DNA from: Ignavibacteriota bacterium
GTDB lineage: Bacteria > Bacteroidota > Ignavibacteria > Tepidaquicellales > Tepidaquicellaceae
NCBI GenBank assembly: GCA_026390735.1
Contig: JAPLFJ010000052.1
Span: 124,001-188,000, forward strand
Reading direction: 5' to 3'
Length of the DNA stretch: 64,000 nt
Shown here: piece by piece, positions 24,926-33,668 of the stretch
Layout: each line of letters starts with the position of its first letter
Numbering within the stretch: the stretch's first letter is position 1
The notes under the pieces: model-generated
Told to the model about the DNA's origin: nothing
The model's input: only the letters and a program-made list of their open reading frames with translations
Database searches by the model: none
Position numbers and translations under genes: made by a program

Positions 24926-25630
24926 ATGAAAACAAGAATCTACACATTTAATTTGTTTGTGGTTTTATTTGTGGCATCATTATTTTATGGATGCGCACAT
25001 ACTAACGATTTAGCAAGTTATAACCTGTCGGCTTCAAAAATACTTTTCAAGAAATATGTTTCATACGATCTTTCAAAAGTATATGTGGACATTAATGCGG
25101 GTTACGGAAATGATACTAAGTCAATTATAGGTGTTATACTCGGCGGGCTTGCTTCGGGTTATACAGAAGAACAGGTTAAGGAGAAATTCAGGAACGCTAT
25201 AAACGGAGATAGCATATCGACAAATATTACGGACGGTATAAAAGAAGGGCTGCTGACTTACTACAGGATTACCCCGGTAAAGTCACTTGAAGAAGACCCG
25301 AAGTTTATAATGGACACACAGCTTTTGAAATTCTACGTAGAGTCAAACTCATACGGCATATACGTTAAAGCACATACAAAGGCAATTCTGACAGACAGAA
25401 ATACTGCGCGGACAATATGGGAAAACGATGAGACTTCATCAATACCACTTTACGATGTTTATATACCATCGTTTGGTTCACAGACAATACAGACATCGAA
25501 GAGTGTGCTGAACGCAATTCGGCTTATGAATATGACAGAGGATGAGCTTCGTTTTGCAATTAATGCTGCTGCAGAAGAGGTGGGAAGAATGCAAAGTGAG
25601 ACACTTCGCAAAGACATTGCTGACAGATAA
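24926..25630 (+). CDS. Putative lipoprotein of unknown function
   Basis: 234 residues. The N-terminal hydrophobic segment ends in LFYGC at ~19-23, an acceptable lipobox. The mature part has alternating strands (VYVDINAGYG, FIMDTQLLKFYVESN, GIYVKAHTKAILTD) followed by helices near the C-terminus (MTEDELRFAINAAAEEVGRM). The layout resembles transport-auxiliary lipoproteins (LptE- or DUF330-like), but no ABC transporter is nearby. The gene ends 47 bp before the glutathione peroxidase gene and may be co-transcribed with it. Confidence 0.55.
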   Translation: MKTRIYTFNLFVVLFVASLFYGCAHTNDLASYNLSASKILFKKYVSYDLSKVYVDINAGYGNDTKSIIGVILGGLASGYTEEQVKEKFRNAINGDSISTNITDGIKEGLLTYYRITPVKSLEEDPKFIMDTQLLKFYVESNSYGIYVKAHTKAILTDRNTARTIWENDETSSIPLYDVYIPSFGSQTIQTSKSVLNAIRLMNMTEDELRFAINAAAEEVGRMQSETLRKDIADR

Positions 25631-25677
25631 AAAGAACAAAAGGAATTCTTAATGACGTTTTGTTTGTTTTATTTAAT

Positions 25678-26271
25678 ATGAAAAATAAAACAAACAAAAT
25701 GACAAAGAGAATATTATTACTGCTGGTAATTACAGCATTCGCGGTAACATCATACGCCTGTTCAAAAAGAACAGAGACTACTACAAAAACATCAGATCCG
25801 ATAAATGTATCTGACGTGAAAGTTAAGACGATGGACGGACAGGAAAAATCTATTTCAGATTTTAAGGGGAAAGTTCTGCTGATTGTGAACGTAGCTTCAA
25901 AGTGTGGATACACACCTCAGTACGAAGGGCTGGAAAAGATTTACGAAAAGTATAAAGACAAAGGATTAGAGATACTTGCGTTTCCGTGTAATGACTTCGG
26001 TGGACAGGAGCCGGGAACAAACGAGGAGATACAAAGCTTCTGCAAGTCAACTTACAACGTAACATTTCCTTTGTTTGATAAGGTGAAAGTTCTGGGCGGC
26101 GACAAAGCTCCGTTATATTCAAAGTTAATTGGCTATGAACCAGCGGGTGACATTTCCTGGAACTTCGAAAAATTTCTGATAGACAAAAACGGAAACGTAG
26201 TTGGAAGGTACAAGAGCAAGGTGAAACCTGAATCTGACGAGTTTATGGCGGCGATAGAAAAACTGCTTTAA
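25678..26271 (+). CDS. Exported glutathione peroxidase-family protein
   Basis: About 197 residues from ATG 25678; a TTG six codons earlier and an ATG seven codons later are possible alternatives. A hydrophobic segment ending VTSYAC suggests export, perhaps lipidation. The thioredoxin-like fold carries VNVASKCGYTPQ with the peroxidatic Cys, LAFPCNDFGGQEPG with the conserved Gln, and SWNFEKFLID with the conserved Trp-Asn-Phe. Such Cys-GPx enzymes usually use thioredoxin-like donors. It probably removes peroxides in the periplasm. Confidence 0.88.
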   Translation: MKNKTNKMTKRILLLLVITAFAVTSYACSKRTETTTKTSDPINVSDVKVKTMDGQEKSISDFKGKVLLIVNVASKCGYTPQYEGLEKIYEKYKDKGLEILAFPCNDFGGQEPGTNEEIQSFCKSTYNVTFPLFDKVKVLGGDKAPLYSKLIGYEPAGDISWNFEKFLIDKNGNVVGRYKSKVKPESDEFMAAIEKLL

Positions 26272-26319
26272 GAAAGTAAAACAACTGCGTACTTTGTCGT
26301 AGATTCGCCTTGGAGAACA

Positions 26320-26398
26320 TCCCGATTCTCTTTATCGGGACTTCCAGGTTGTTACTCTTTGACTTTTATTAGGGTAAGACAACCTTCCAGGTTGTTAC
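26320..26398. repeat. Intergenic hairpin cluster with CTTCCAGGTTGTTAC direct repeat
   Basis: TCCCGAT/ATCGGGA hairpin (26320-26340), then CTTCCAGGTTGTTAC at 26341-26355 and again at 26384-26398. The second copy lies in a hairpin ACAACCT-TCC-AGGTTGT followed by TAC. It shares the GTTAC end with hairpins at 33439 and 35417-35510. Confidence 0.75.
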
Positions 26399-26451
26399 GT
26401 AGATATTTAAATAACCGGAAAATATCGAAAACCTAAATTATTGCAACATTT

Positions 26452-26486
26452 CATAACCGTTTTATGTTCATCAGAAAACGGTTATG
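26452..26486. repeat. 12-bp perfect inverted repeat
   Basis: CATAACCGTTTT (26452-26463) and AAAACGGTTATG (26475-26486) separated by 11 nt. No good T run follows, so it is a weak terminator candidate for the peroxidase gene. Confidence 0.6.
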
Positions 26487-26524
26487 ATTATTTAAAAACG
26501 ATAAAACAAATATAGTAATAAGAG

Positions 26525-26665
26525 TACGAAGGAAGACTTAGTGCTTTTGAGATTAAATGGAATAAGACCGCGAACATAAAAATTGCAAAGACTTTTACAA
26601 ATAACGACAAGGTTGATAAAATAGGCATAATAAACCCGGAAAACTTTTCTGATTTTCTGATGTGA
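26525..26665 (+). pseudogene. C-terminal remnant of a DUF4143-type ATPase
   Basis: The frame from 26525 reads YEGRLSAFEIKWNKT... and ends ...IGIINPENFSDFLM, then TGA. AFEIKWN and the INPENFxDFL ending match the C-terminus of AAA/DUF4143 ATP-binding proteins, where the (E)xK core is nuclease-like. Stops lie directly upstream in frame and no ATPase part remains. It marks a deleted gene in this spacer. Confidence 0.65.
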
Positions 26666-26734
26666 GGTGAATGGTAATACCCCGCCTCAAGCGGCAGGGT
26701 ATTACCCTAATAGATTATTCTAAAGAATAAATTT

Positions 26735-27064
26735 TTATTTCATCATCTTTTCTTCTATTGGAATCAATTTCATGGCAAGAGGCGTTAACTCCTTTATAAG
26801 TTGTTTGTCCTCATCAGTCATATTCTTAGGATCTTTTATATCTCTTTTGGAAATATTTGTTTTAATATCTTCCAACTCTTTTTTATCCTTTTTGTATGCC
26901 TCTTTGTCTGCTTCTGTTATGTTGGCCGAATTAGAAATTGGCTCATACTTCTTAATCATATCCTCCATTTTTGATTTGTATTTTTTCTCAGGGCTGTTTC
27001 CACACCCAAAAAGCAAAAACGGAAGAACTAAACCCACCATTAAAACTGAAATTATTCTGTACAT
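26735..27064 (-). CDS. Small putative lipoprotein
   Basis: 109 residues; lipobox LLFGC at ~17-21. The mature part is short, highly charged and helical (Lys/Glu-rich, EAYKKDKKELEDIKTN). It is the last of five minus-strand genes running from the CHASE2 gene, 76 bp after the next gene upstream. No family recognised. Confidence 0.6.
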   Translation of the reverse strand: MYRIISVLMVGLVLPFLLFGCGNSPEKKYKSKMEDMIKKYEPISNSANITEADKEAYKKDKKELEDIKTNISKRDIKDPKNMTDEDKQLIKELTPLAMKLIPIEEKMMK

Positions 27065-27140
27065 ATATTATTTCCTTTCTGGCTCTTTGTTGAACCAAAT
27101 TAAGTTTGATGTATCGATCAACATATTTTAAAACTAATAT

Positions 27141-27707
27141 CTACTTCTGTGTTATACTTGAAAACTTCATTATAAATTCCGGCTCGGACATTGAGCCATT
27201 TTCTGTTATGCTCATTTCCTTTAAATAATTAAGATATTCTGCATCTGTATCTGTTAAAAATTTACCGCTGAAATATACTTCAGTGCCTTTTTCAAGATTA
27301 ATTAATTGGTTATAAACTTTTGATCCGTTAGCAATTAATGTATTATCACTCATATCTGAAAATCTATTATTGTTTGTTTCTATTTGAATTGATGTTCCGG
27401 GAATACTTATGAATACCCATGCCTGACCGTCTCCGGTTGTTCCATAATCTTTAAGTACGCCTACCCAATTATTAACCGTTAAATTTTTGAAAGCCTTTTT
27501 CAATTCATTTTTTCTATCTTTTCTTAAAGCTGATTTTTTCAGGTCGTTTGTTGCTTCGGCATATTTTGAAGCATACCTTCCTGAAATCTCAATTAAGGTT
27601 TGTTCTTTCTGTGGATAATCTTCGTTTTGTGAAAATGAAGTTATTGGTAAGCAAAACATCAGAAGAGCCAGACAAAATAGTACAATTAGTTTAAATGATC
27701 TTGACAT
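27141..27707 (-). CDS. Secreted protein with OB-fold-like pattern
   Basis: 188 residues with a signal peptide ending TSFSQ near residue 26. After a charged helical region (NDLKKSALRKDRKNELKK) comes a beta-rich part: NWVGVLKDYGTTGDGQAWVF, SIQIETNNN, LEKGTEVYFSGKF. That order of strands recalls tRNA-anti-like OB folds in exported proteins; this is a weak inference. It lies 63 bp downstream of the caspase gene in the same direction. Confidence 0.55.
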   Translation of the reverse strand: MSRSFKLIVLFCLALLMFCLPITSFSQNEDYPQKEQTLIEISGRYASKYAEATNDLKKSALRKDRKNELKKAFKNLTVNNWVGVLKDYGTTGDGQAWVFISIPGTSIQIETNNNRFSDMSDNTLIANGSKVYNQLINLEKGTEVYFSGKFLTDTDAEYLNYLKEMSITENGSMSEPEFIMKFSSITQK

Positions 27708-27769
27708 AATAAATTTTCCTTTCTGTATAATTTATATGAAATATTTTATAATTGACTCTATAACGTATT

Positions 27770-30484
27770 TTACCACACTTTAAAATCGAACTCAATGTTT
27801 TCTCTTCTCATTGTGGGCTTTTGTTTGCCTTTGGTTAACTCTTCTACTCTTTTGCTGACGTAATCTCTTAGTTCAGATACTGTTACTGTGCCGTCACTGT
27901 TTATGTCTGCTTTGTTGTTCTTTAGACCGTCTATTAATGAATAAGTGAATAGTCCGTTCTTGAAGTCTCCGCCTTCCCATGCAAACTCCATTCCTCCTGC
28001 ACTAGATATTACCATAGCTCCGGAACCGCGTCTTAAGTCTACAAACAACTCTTGTAATAACTGGTTTGTGTTCTTAAGTCCAAGTTTGGTTTTGTCTTTT
28101 TCCTGGTATTCCTGGTCTCCTACGGCTCTGAATGTTACTTCTCCTTTTTCTTCTTTTTGTTTCTCTACTGCTACTATGTCTTCTTTGTCTACTTCACCTG
28201 AATGGCAGGTGTCCATAAACAGTATCTTCTTTAATGCAGGAATACCATCAAGGAGTGATTCTATCTCATCAAAGGTTATACCTTTTTCCTCAGGGTTTTT
28301 GAAATCTATGTCACAGGTAGCATAGTAATAATCAAAGTCTTTGTTTAGAAGTCCGTGGCCTGCTATAAATACTATTACTTCATCATCTACCTTTGTCTGC
28401 ATCAGAAATTCTTTCGCTTTGAGTATGTTTTCTTTGGTTACATCTTTATCAAGTAGTTTCATTACTTTTACTTCTGCGTATTCACCCTGTTTGCCCTTAA
28501 ATAACTCTGTCAGGTCGTTTGCGTCTTTGGCTGCATAGGTAAGCTTATATTTAGGATCATTGTAATCAGATGTACCTATGGCTAGTACGAACAGTGTTGG
28601 TTTGGACTTTTCTGCTTCACAGGATATTTCTACTGTTTTTTTTAGAGATTCCACACCCTTGTCGTTTAGCACTGATACCTGTATTTTATTCTTTCCTTCT
28701 AAAAGGTTTAGTTTGATGTTTTCTTTGTACTCTGATTTATTGTCATCTTTTAAGTTTATTCCGTTTACTCCATAAACAGGTACGTCGTTGTTATATACAT
28801 TTATTCTGTTAAGGTTGTACTTTGTATCCCAGGCTTTTATGTCCAACTTAATTACTTTGTCTTTCACTACCGTTGCCAGATTATCGTTGAGTATCTTTAT
28901 TTCCGGTAAGTGAAAGTCCTTATTAAACATTTCTTCCTTGAAATTCATTTTCTTCAACCGTTTCTCGTATGCTTTCTTGTATGATTCTATTACTTCTTTT
29001 GATGCATAGCCAAGTCGCTCCAAAACTATGTCGGGACGGTTGTACTGCATATCGAATTGTTCGGGAGAGTACATTTCATTGCCTTTTTTGAAAGCAACAC
29101 CATTGTATGCACCTTTTGTAGTAAAATAATAGTTATCAGGTGTGGCGATGATGTAATCATTTGGACCATAGTCAATTAAACGAGTAATTACATTTCCGGT
29201 TTTGTTTTTAATTATAATTTCAGGTGACGCTATAATCTTTTCTACAATTAGTTTATCTTCAATCAATATTTTTGACAACGTATCTTTTAACCCCTCAGGT
29301 TCGGTTATTTCCTTTGAGAAAGTTGATGTATAATCCGACAAACTCCAATGCCTTGTGTATCGCTTAAAATTATCAAAATCCACATAGTTTGCTTCAATGC
29401 TGTTTTCAGATTTATTCTGTTTAATACCTGTTACAGCAATATTACTTGTTCTATATGTTTTTATTATTGATTTTGAGTTATTACTCCATAATTTCATTGA
29501 ATTGCTCCCAACCTCGGGATTCCCGCATACAGTAATAAAATATTCTCCATCCTTTGAAATAGCCATATTATTTAACCAGCCTATTTCAATTGGATATCCC
29601 GTATATGGCGAGGAAAACTTTTTTTGCTTAGTGTCATACATTTTAATTTCGCTGCCACTCCCGCATAAAATATTGTTTTCTTTAGCAAATTGTGTTTGTT
29701 CAATATTCTGCCCTTCTGAAAAATTGGTAACTTTTTTATCTTCGACATCAATTGTGTTGCCACCAAAACTTATTTTACCGTTTTCTAATTTGGGTTTACT
29801 TATAAAAGTTACATCGATATTAGACTCCCAGCTAATCTGCTTCTTTTTTACATCATAAAACAATATTTTACTTTTATAGCTTTGCATGTCTAATTTATTA
29901 TAAATTACTATTTCATTCTTTGTATCATATAATACCGATCCAATTTCTCCGCTTTCGTTTAATTCTTCTACTTTATCAGTTTTGGTGTTTACTACCCTAA
30001 GAGTTTTTGAATTGGCGATTCTTTCTTCGTTTCCTTCGGCATCAACATTAATATTACGAAATCCGATAATTAAATTATTATCGTCTATGAAATCACCTGA
30101 GATAACCCGATTATCAAACTTGTACTTTTTTAATAATTGTTTTGTTTTCAAGTCTACAATGCATACCTCGTTATAACTCCCGCCACATAGAAGAAGAGTT
30201 TCAGTAATATTTAACATTAATAAGTCACCACCACCATCGATTGTAGCAAAGCACAAACCTGTTTTTGTATCCCAGAATTTGATGTTGTCAGCCCCCGTAA
30301 TAAAACTCTTACCATTATTGTAAAACAGAACATTTGAAATGAAATTATTATGTCCTGTTTGAACTACTAATTCTACTTTAGATGTATCTGTAATTATGTT
30401 TTTTGCATTAATATTAGTTTTGTTTGCACATAATATTACTTGTAAAAGAACAAGGATAATTAAAACGGTTAAAACTTTTTTCAT
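27770..30484 (-). CDS. Exported WD40-repeat caspase (peptidase C14) protein
   Basis: 904 residues. A signal peptide (MKKVLTVLIILVLLQVILCA) puts it outside the cytoplasm. Residues ~35-400 are WD40-like beta-propeller blades (ISNVLFYNNGKSFITGADNI, IKFWDTKTG). A beta domain (~520-620) precedes a caspase-like domain (~630-860) with the dyad His710 (FIAGHGLLN) and Cys760 (FMDTCHSGE). At 860-871 an EF-hand-type loop DINSDGTVTVSE may bind calcium, in line with calcium-dependent metacaspases. Both catalytic residues are intact, so it should be active. It follows the FecR-like gene by 32 bp in the operon. Confidence 0.88.
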   Translation of the reverse strand: MKKVLTVLIILVLLQVILCANKTNINAKNIITDTSKVELVVQTGHNNFISNVLFYNNGKSFITGADNIKFWDTKTGLCFATIDGGGDLLMLNITETLLLCGGSYNEVCIVDLKTKQLLKKYKFDNRVISGDFIDDNNLIIGFRNINVDAEGNEERIANSKTLRVVNTKTDKVEELNESGEIGSVLYDTKNEIVIYNKLDMQSYKSKILFYDVKKKQISWESNIDVTFISKPKLENGKISFGGNTIDVEDKKVTNFSEGQNIEQTQFAKENNILCGSGSEIKMYDTKQKKFSSPYTGYPIEIGWLNNMAISKDGEYFITVCGNPEVGSNSMKLWSNNSKSIIKTYRTSNIAVTGIKQNKSENSIEANYVDFDNFKRYTRHWSLSDYTSTFSKEITEPEGLKDTLSKILIEDKLIVEKIIASPEIIIKNKTGNVITRLIDYGPNDYIIATPDNYYFTTKGAYNGVAFKKGNEMYSPEQFDMQYNRPDIVLERLGYASKEVIESYKKAYEKRLKKMNFKEEMFNKDFHLPEIKILNDNLATVVKDKVIKLDIKAWDTKYNLNRINVYNNDVPVYGVNGINLKDDNKSEYKENIKLNLLEGKNKIQVSVLNDKGVESLKKTVEISCEAEKSKPTLFVLAIGTSDYNDPKYKLTYAAKDANDLTELFKGKQGEYAEVKVMKLLDKDVTKENILKAKEFLMQTKVDDEVIVFIAGHGLLNKDFDYYYATCDIDFKNPEEKGITFDEIESLLDGIPALKKILFMDTCHSGEVDKEDIVAVEKQKEEKGEVTFRAVGDQEYQEKDKTKLGLKNTNQLLQELFVDLRRGSGAMVISSAGGMEFAWEGGDFKNGLFTYSLIDGLKNNKADINSDGTVTVSELRDYVSKRVEELTKGKQKPTMRRENIEFDFKVW

Positions 30485-30516
30485 AATTATTTTATTATTT
30501 GTTAAAATGTTAATTT

Positions 30517-31314
30517 TTAAAAATTGTTTTTATAAAATTGTTCAAATGCTTCCACATTAAAGTTGCCATAAGTATCCGATATATATGACAATGCATCTTT
30601 GTGAGTCTCTTCTTTTGTTTTATTTAAAGATGATGCAATTTCAACTATTTTTTGGATTTCTGACTTTATCTCATTCTCTTCAAGGAATGATAGTTTGAAA
30701 CTCGAAATCTGGGCAGATGTTTTGTTGATTTTGTCATAGAAGAAAAGTGTAACTTGCTCAACATCATCTTCTTTAACGACATTTTCATTTACTTTATATA
30801 TCTTATCTTTACTAAAAATAAGTGTATCAGCACTGTATTCGAGTTTCTTGTTTACATCTTCGCCATTGTATTTGTATCTCAGGTAAAAGAATGTATTATC
30901 ATTCATCGGATAGTTTTTGTCTTCTACTTTAATTCTCAAAGCACCGATTACAAAATAATTTTCCTTAAATTCATCCTGAAGAGAGGTTACACCACGTGAA
31001 CTTAAATTCCCGCTTCCACTTTGTTTAAGGACATCTCCCATTATACAAGCAAACTCTGATTTCGTGTCTTTTGCCTGTGATTTCAGTGTAAACCTTCCCT
31101 TGCTCGAACTGTGAACCACAACAACGGAAGTGGAAGATTTGAAGACTAACTTATCTGAGCTGCAAAGTTCATCTTGTGCCGACACATCTTTTCCTTTTGA
31201 GGAATTGTAAACGGTCCCTTTGACCTTCATTACTGTGTAGCAATCCTGTGAAAAGCACGTAGAGGCTAATGTGATTAATATCACACAGAGTGTGAGTAAT
31301 TTAAATTTTTTCAT
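30517..31314 (-). CDS. Secreted protein with FecR-like N-terminal part
   Basis: 265 residues with a signal peptide ending TCFSQ near residue 23. Residues ~25-110 recall the FecR beta domain (VMKVKGTVYNSSKGKDV, LCSSDKLVFKSSTSVVVVHS). The remaining ~150 residues are unassigned, with a helical C-terminus (IQKIVEIASSLNKTKEETHK). It overlaps the CHASE2 gene by 14 bp, so the two should be made together. With the membrane CHASE2 protein and the exported caspase it makes an extracytoplasmic set. Confidence 0.62.
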   Translation of the reverse strand: MKKFKLLTLCVILITLASTCFSQDCYTVMKVKGTVYNSSKGKDVSAQDELCSSDKLVFKSSTSVVVVHSSSKGRFTLKSQAKDTKSEFACIMGDVLKQSGSGNLSSRGVTSLQDEFKENYFVIGALRIKVEDKNYPMNDNTFFYLRYKYNGEDVNKKLEYSADTLIFSKDKIYKVNENVVKEDDVEQVTLFFYDKINKTSAQISSFKLSFLEENEIKSEIQKIVEIASSLNKTKEETHKDALSYISDTYGNFNVEAFEQFYKNNF

Positions 31315-32623
31315 CTTGATTTAATTTTAATGATTTTCTATCTAAATATATTAAGTAAAAGTATTTTTCTGCTTCCAGAAACAGTACAAGTATTAAAACG
31401 TTTATATGAATGTTGAAAATGAGATAAGATAAAAACGACACTAATGTAAATACTGAAGCTGCACCAATAAATTTAAAGATAAATGAACCTATAGATGTTT
31501 GTTTCAGCAAATCTATTATCTTCGCTTTTTTAAAAACCTCTCCGGCCTTTATTTTCTTCTTATCTTCAGTTTCTTCTTTCTTTTTCCAGGGGAACCTGAA
31601 AAAACTTTTAATCTTTGCTTTCAATGCGCTGGGGGTTTTATTAGTATTGAAAACCCTGAACGATAAATAGAAATAACACAAGAATAAATAAGGGAAGAAA
31701 AGAAATGGTATAACATTGTCTCCTTTTAAAAGCGTTAAATAAGCATTTAAAACAATAATGGTTCCAGGAGTTTTGCCAAATACTGTGCTGTGCATATCTC
31801 TTTCGAGAAAATCACCAACTAATAGTATTTTGTTTTTGACAGTTTCATTAATCATACTATCAGATAATGAAACAAATTCACCGAGATGTACGAAAGGATA
31901 AGGATTTGGAGACATACCCTCTATAATATCATAATACCTAACTTTTTGATCGAGTATTATATTATTAAAACACAATTTGTTGTTAGTATAATAAAACAAT
32001 CCTTTTTTCTCAAATTTGCCATTATTGATTTTATCGAACAATATTAAAGGAACGCTTCGTGTTGTATCGTCTTGAAGAAGTTTGAACTTCAAGAAAGATC
32101 CCTCTATGTAATCATAATCAGCAAAACCTCTGTTTACATCAAACAACGGTAGTTGATAATTTCCACCTCCTGCTCCATGATACGGTATTACAAGGTTCTT
32201 TGCTTTCATCAATTGTGAGTTTAAATCCTCATCAAATTCAGAACCGTCCTTAAAGAATACATCGCAAAATATGTATTTGTAATTGTCAGGTTTTTGATTA
32301 ATTACTTTAAACAGTCTTGCCAGCTTCGATCTGTCTGTTATTATTTGCTGACCAATAGGAATGCTATCTGCATCTAATTTGTCTATTAGCATTGGATCAT
32401 AAGACACGTTCACAAATAGTAACTCATCTTGTTTGGGCTTATCATCAATCTTGAGTATTAATTTCTTAAATATAGATGAGTATTTCACTAGGAAAGTATC
32501 GTCACCATAAGTACGGTTAGATTCCAGAAGGAAAAATGTAAGCACAAGCATTATTAACGCACTAATAGCCGATAAAGAGTACTCAAGCTTATGCTTTTTA
32601 ATCTTTTCAATAAAACTTATCAT
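31301..32623 (-). CDS. CHASE2-domain membrane protein
   Basis: 440 residues. One N-terminal helix (~15-35) is followed by a ~260-residue extracytoplasmic domain resembling CHASE2 (LLFVNVSYDPMLIDKLDADS, YKYIFCDVFFKDGS, GFADYDYIEGS, KILLVGDFLERDMHSTVFGK). Then come membrane segments near 300-325 and 380-425. CHASE2 is normally joined to kinases, cyclases or phosphodiesterases; here there is no cytoplasmic output domain, just a ~50-residue Lys/Glu-rich loop between helices. It is the first gene of the caspase operon, so it is the likely sensor or platform. Confidence 0.75.
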   Translation of the reverse strand: MISFIEKIKKHKLEYSLSAISALIMLVLTFFLLESNRTYGDDTFLVKYSSIFKKLILKIDDKPKQDELLFVNVSYDPMLIDKLDADSIPIGQQIITDRSKLARLFKVINQKPDNYKYIFCDVFFKDGSEFDEDLNSQLMKAKNLVIPYHGAGGGNYQLPLFDVNRGFADYDYIEGSFLKFKLLQDDTTRSVPLILFDKINNGKFEKKGLFYYTNNKLCFNNIILDQKVRYYDIIEGMSPNPYPFVHLGEFVSLSDSMINETVKNKILLVGDFLERDMHSTVFGKTPGTIIVLNAYLTLLKGDNVIPFLFFPYLFLCYFYLSFRVFNTNKTPSALKAKIKSFFRFPWKKKEETEDKKKIKAGEVFKKAKIIDLLKQTSIGSFIFKFIGAASVFTLVSFLSYLIFNIHINVLILVLFLEAEKYFYLIYLDRKSLKLNQDEKI

Positions 32624-32899
32624 TAGCCTCTATTTTAGAATTGTGATAAAATATTTTTACACGCAAATATAAATAATACAAACTTCCGACCATTTATACT
32701 GGTAGCTTGTAATTGTCTACTTTCAAATTGATTCAGTTTCTTTTCTATATAAAAATCTTTACAGTATAAATATTTTAGAAACCGTTTTGTCAAACGTCTC
32801 TATCCCAATCCAAAGTGCTGTCAATTATGTGTGTAGCAGAGGGAAACGAAGCACATAATTGTTTAATGGAAAATATTATCATTCTTTGTAATTATCAAG

Positions 32900-33100
32900 T
32901 TATTTTTTGTAATACCATTCTTTCAAAAACCACTTTTCGCTTCGGCGGCTGTTTGCGTGAACATAATCAGCAAAAATTTCTTTTCCCGTTCCCGTCTCGC
33001 CGATTATTAAAACGGGGCAATCTGAATTACGGATTACTTCCACTTCCATCAAAAGCGACTGCATCGTTTTGTTACGGGTAATGATTTTTGAATTTATCAT
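32900..33100 (-). pseudogene. Truncated sigma-54 activator (NtrC-type AAA+) remnant
   Basis: 66 residues. MQSLLMEVEVIRNSDCPVLI followed by IGETGTGKEIFADYVHANSRR matches the start of a sigma-54 interaction domain, with an intact Walker A GETGTGKE. It ends in unrelated residues after SRR, before the GAFTGA loop and Walker B, so it cannot be a working activator. No response-regulator or DNA-binding part is found nearby. Confidence 0.75.
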
Positions 33101-33209
33101 ATTAGTAAGTAGTAACGGTTGGATTCTTTTTCGGAAAAGTTTTTGAAATATTTTAACAATTATTTGTAAGCACGTATTTTACAAAAGTATTTAAGTTCTA
33201 AAATCACAG

Positions 33210-33506
33210 CTGTCCAAAATAAATTGGAAACTATAAATAACATTCATTTAAAGTCCAATTTGGACAGATTTTAGACTTATTTTCCAAAATTCAAAAACAA
33301 CCCCCTGATTCAAATATTTAATCGTGCATAATGCTGTCCAAAACAATTACTATACGTCTATAATCTTTTAAACTAATAAAATTATGTTTATTGAGCTTAT
33401 TCAATGATTTATAAGACCTTTATTGCATTCCACACTATCTCAAGCAAGATGCTTGAGTTACCCTCTGCTGTCCAAAACATTTTCTTAAAGGAGTTATTTT
33501 GGACAG
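33210..33506. repeat. Five CTGTCCAAA(A) sites, two as inverted pairs
   Basis: CTGTCCAAAA at 33210-33219, 33334-33343 and 33468-33477; the inverse (T)TTTGGACAG at 33259-33267 and 33497-33506. Sites 1-2 and 4-5 form inverted pairs with 39- and 19-bp spacers. No gene is seen here; the remnant at 32900-33100 is the nearest feature. Confidence 0.8.
33439..33461. repeat. Hairpin CTCAAGCA-AGA-TGCTTGAG-TTAC
   Basis: A perfect 8-bp stem with a 3-nt loop, followed by TTAC. It is a close relative of the hairpins at 35417-35510. Confidence 0.75.
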
Positions 33507-33668
33507 ATGTGTTCTAAAATATTACATTTATTCATTTTTGACTTGCTTTTTAAAACAATTATAGTTATCTTTATTTTAAGTTCAGAATGCTCTGAATTTA
33601 TCAGTGAAAGTTGTTATTATTGACATTAGTTAAGGTTTAACGAAATAACTTACTGATAATACAATAAA

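Noticed and set aside
26452-26486. Terminator for the glutathione peroxidase gene
   Set aside because: The stem is perfect, but there is no T run on either side long enough for confidence; listed only as an inverted repeat.
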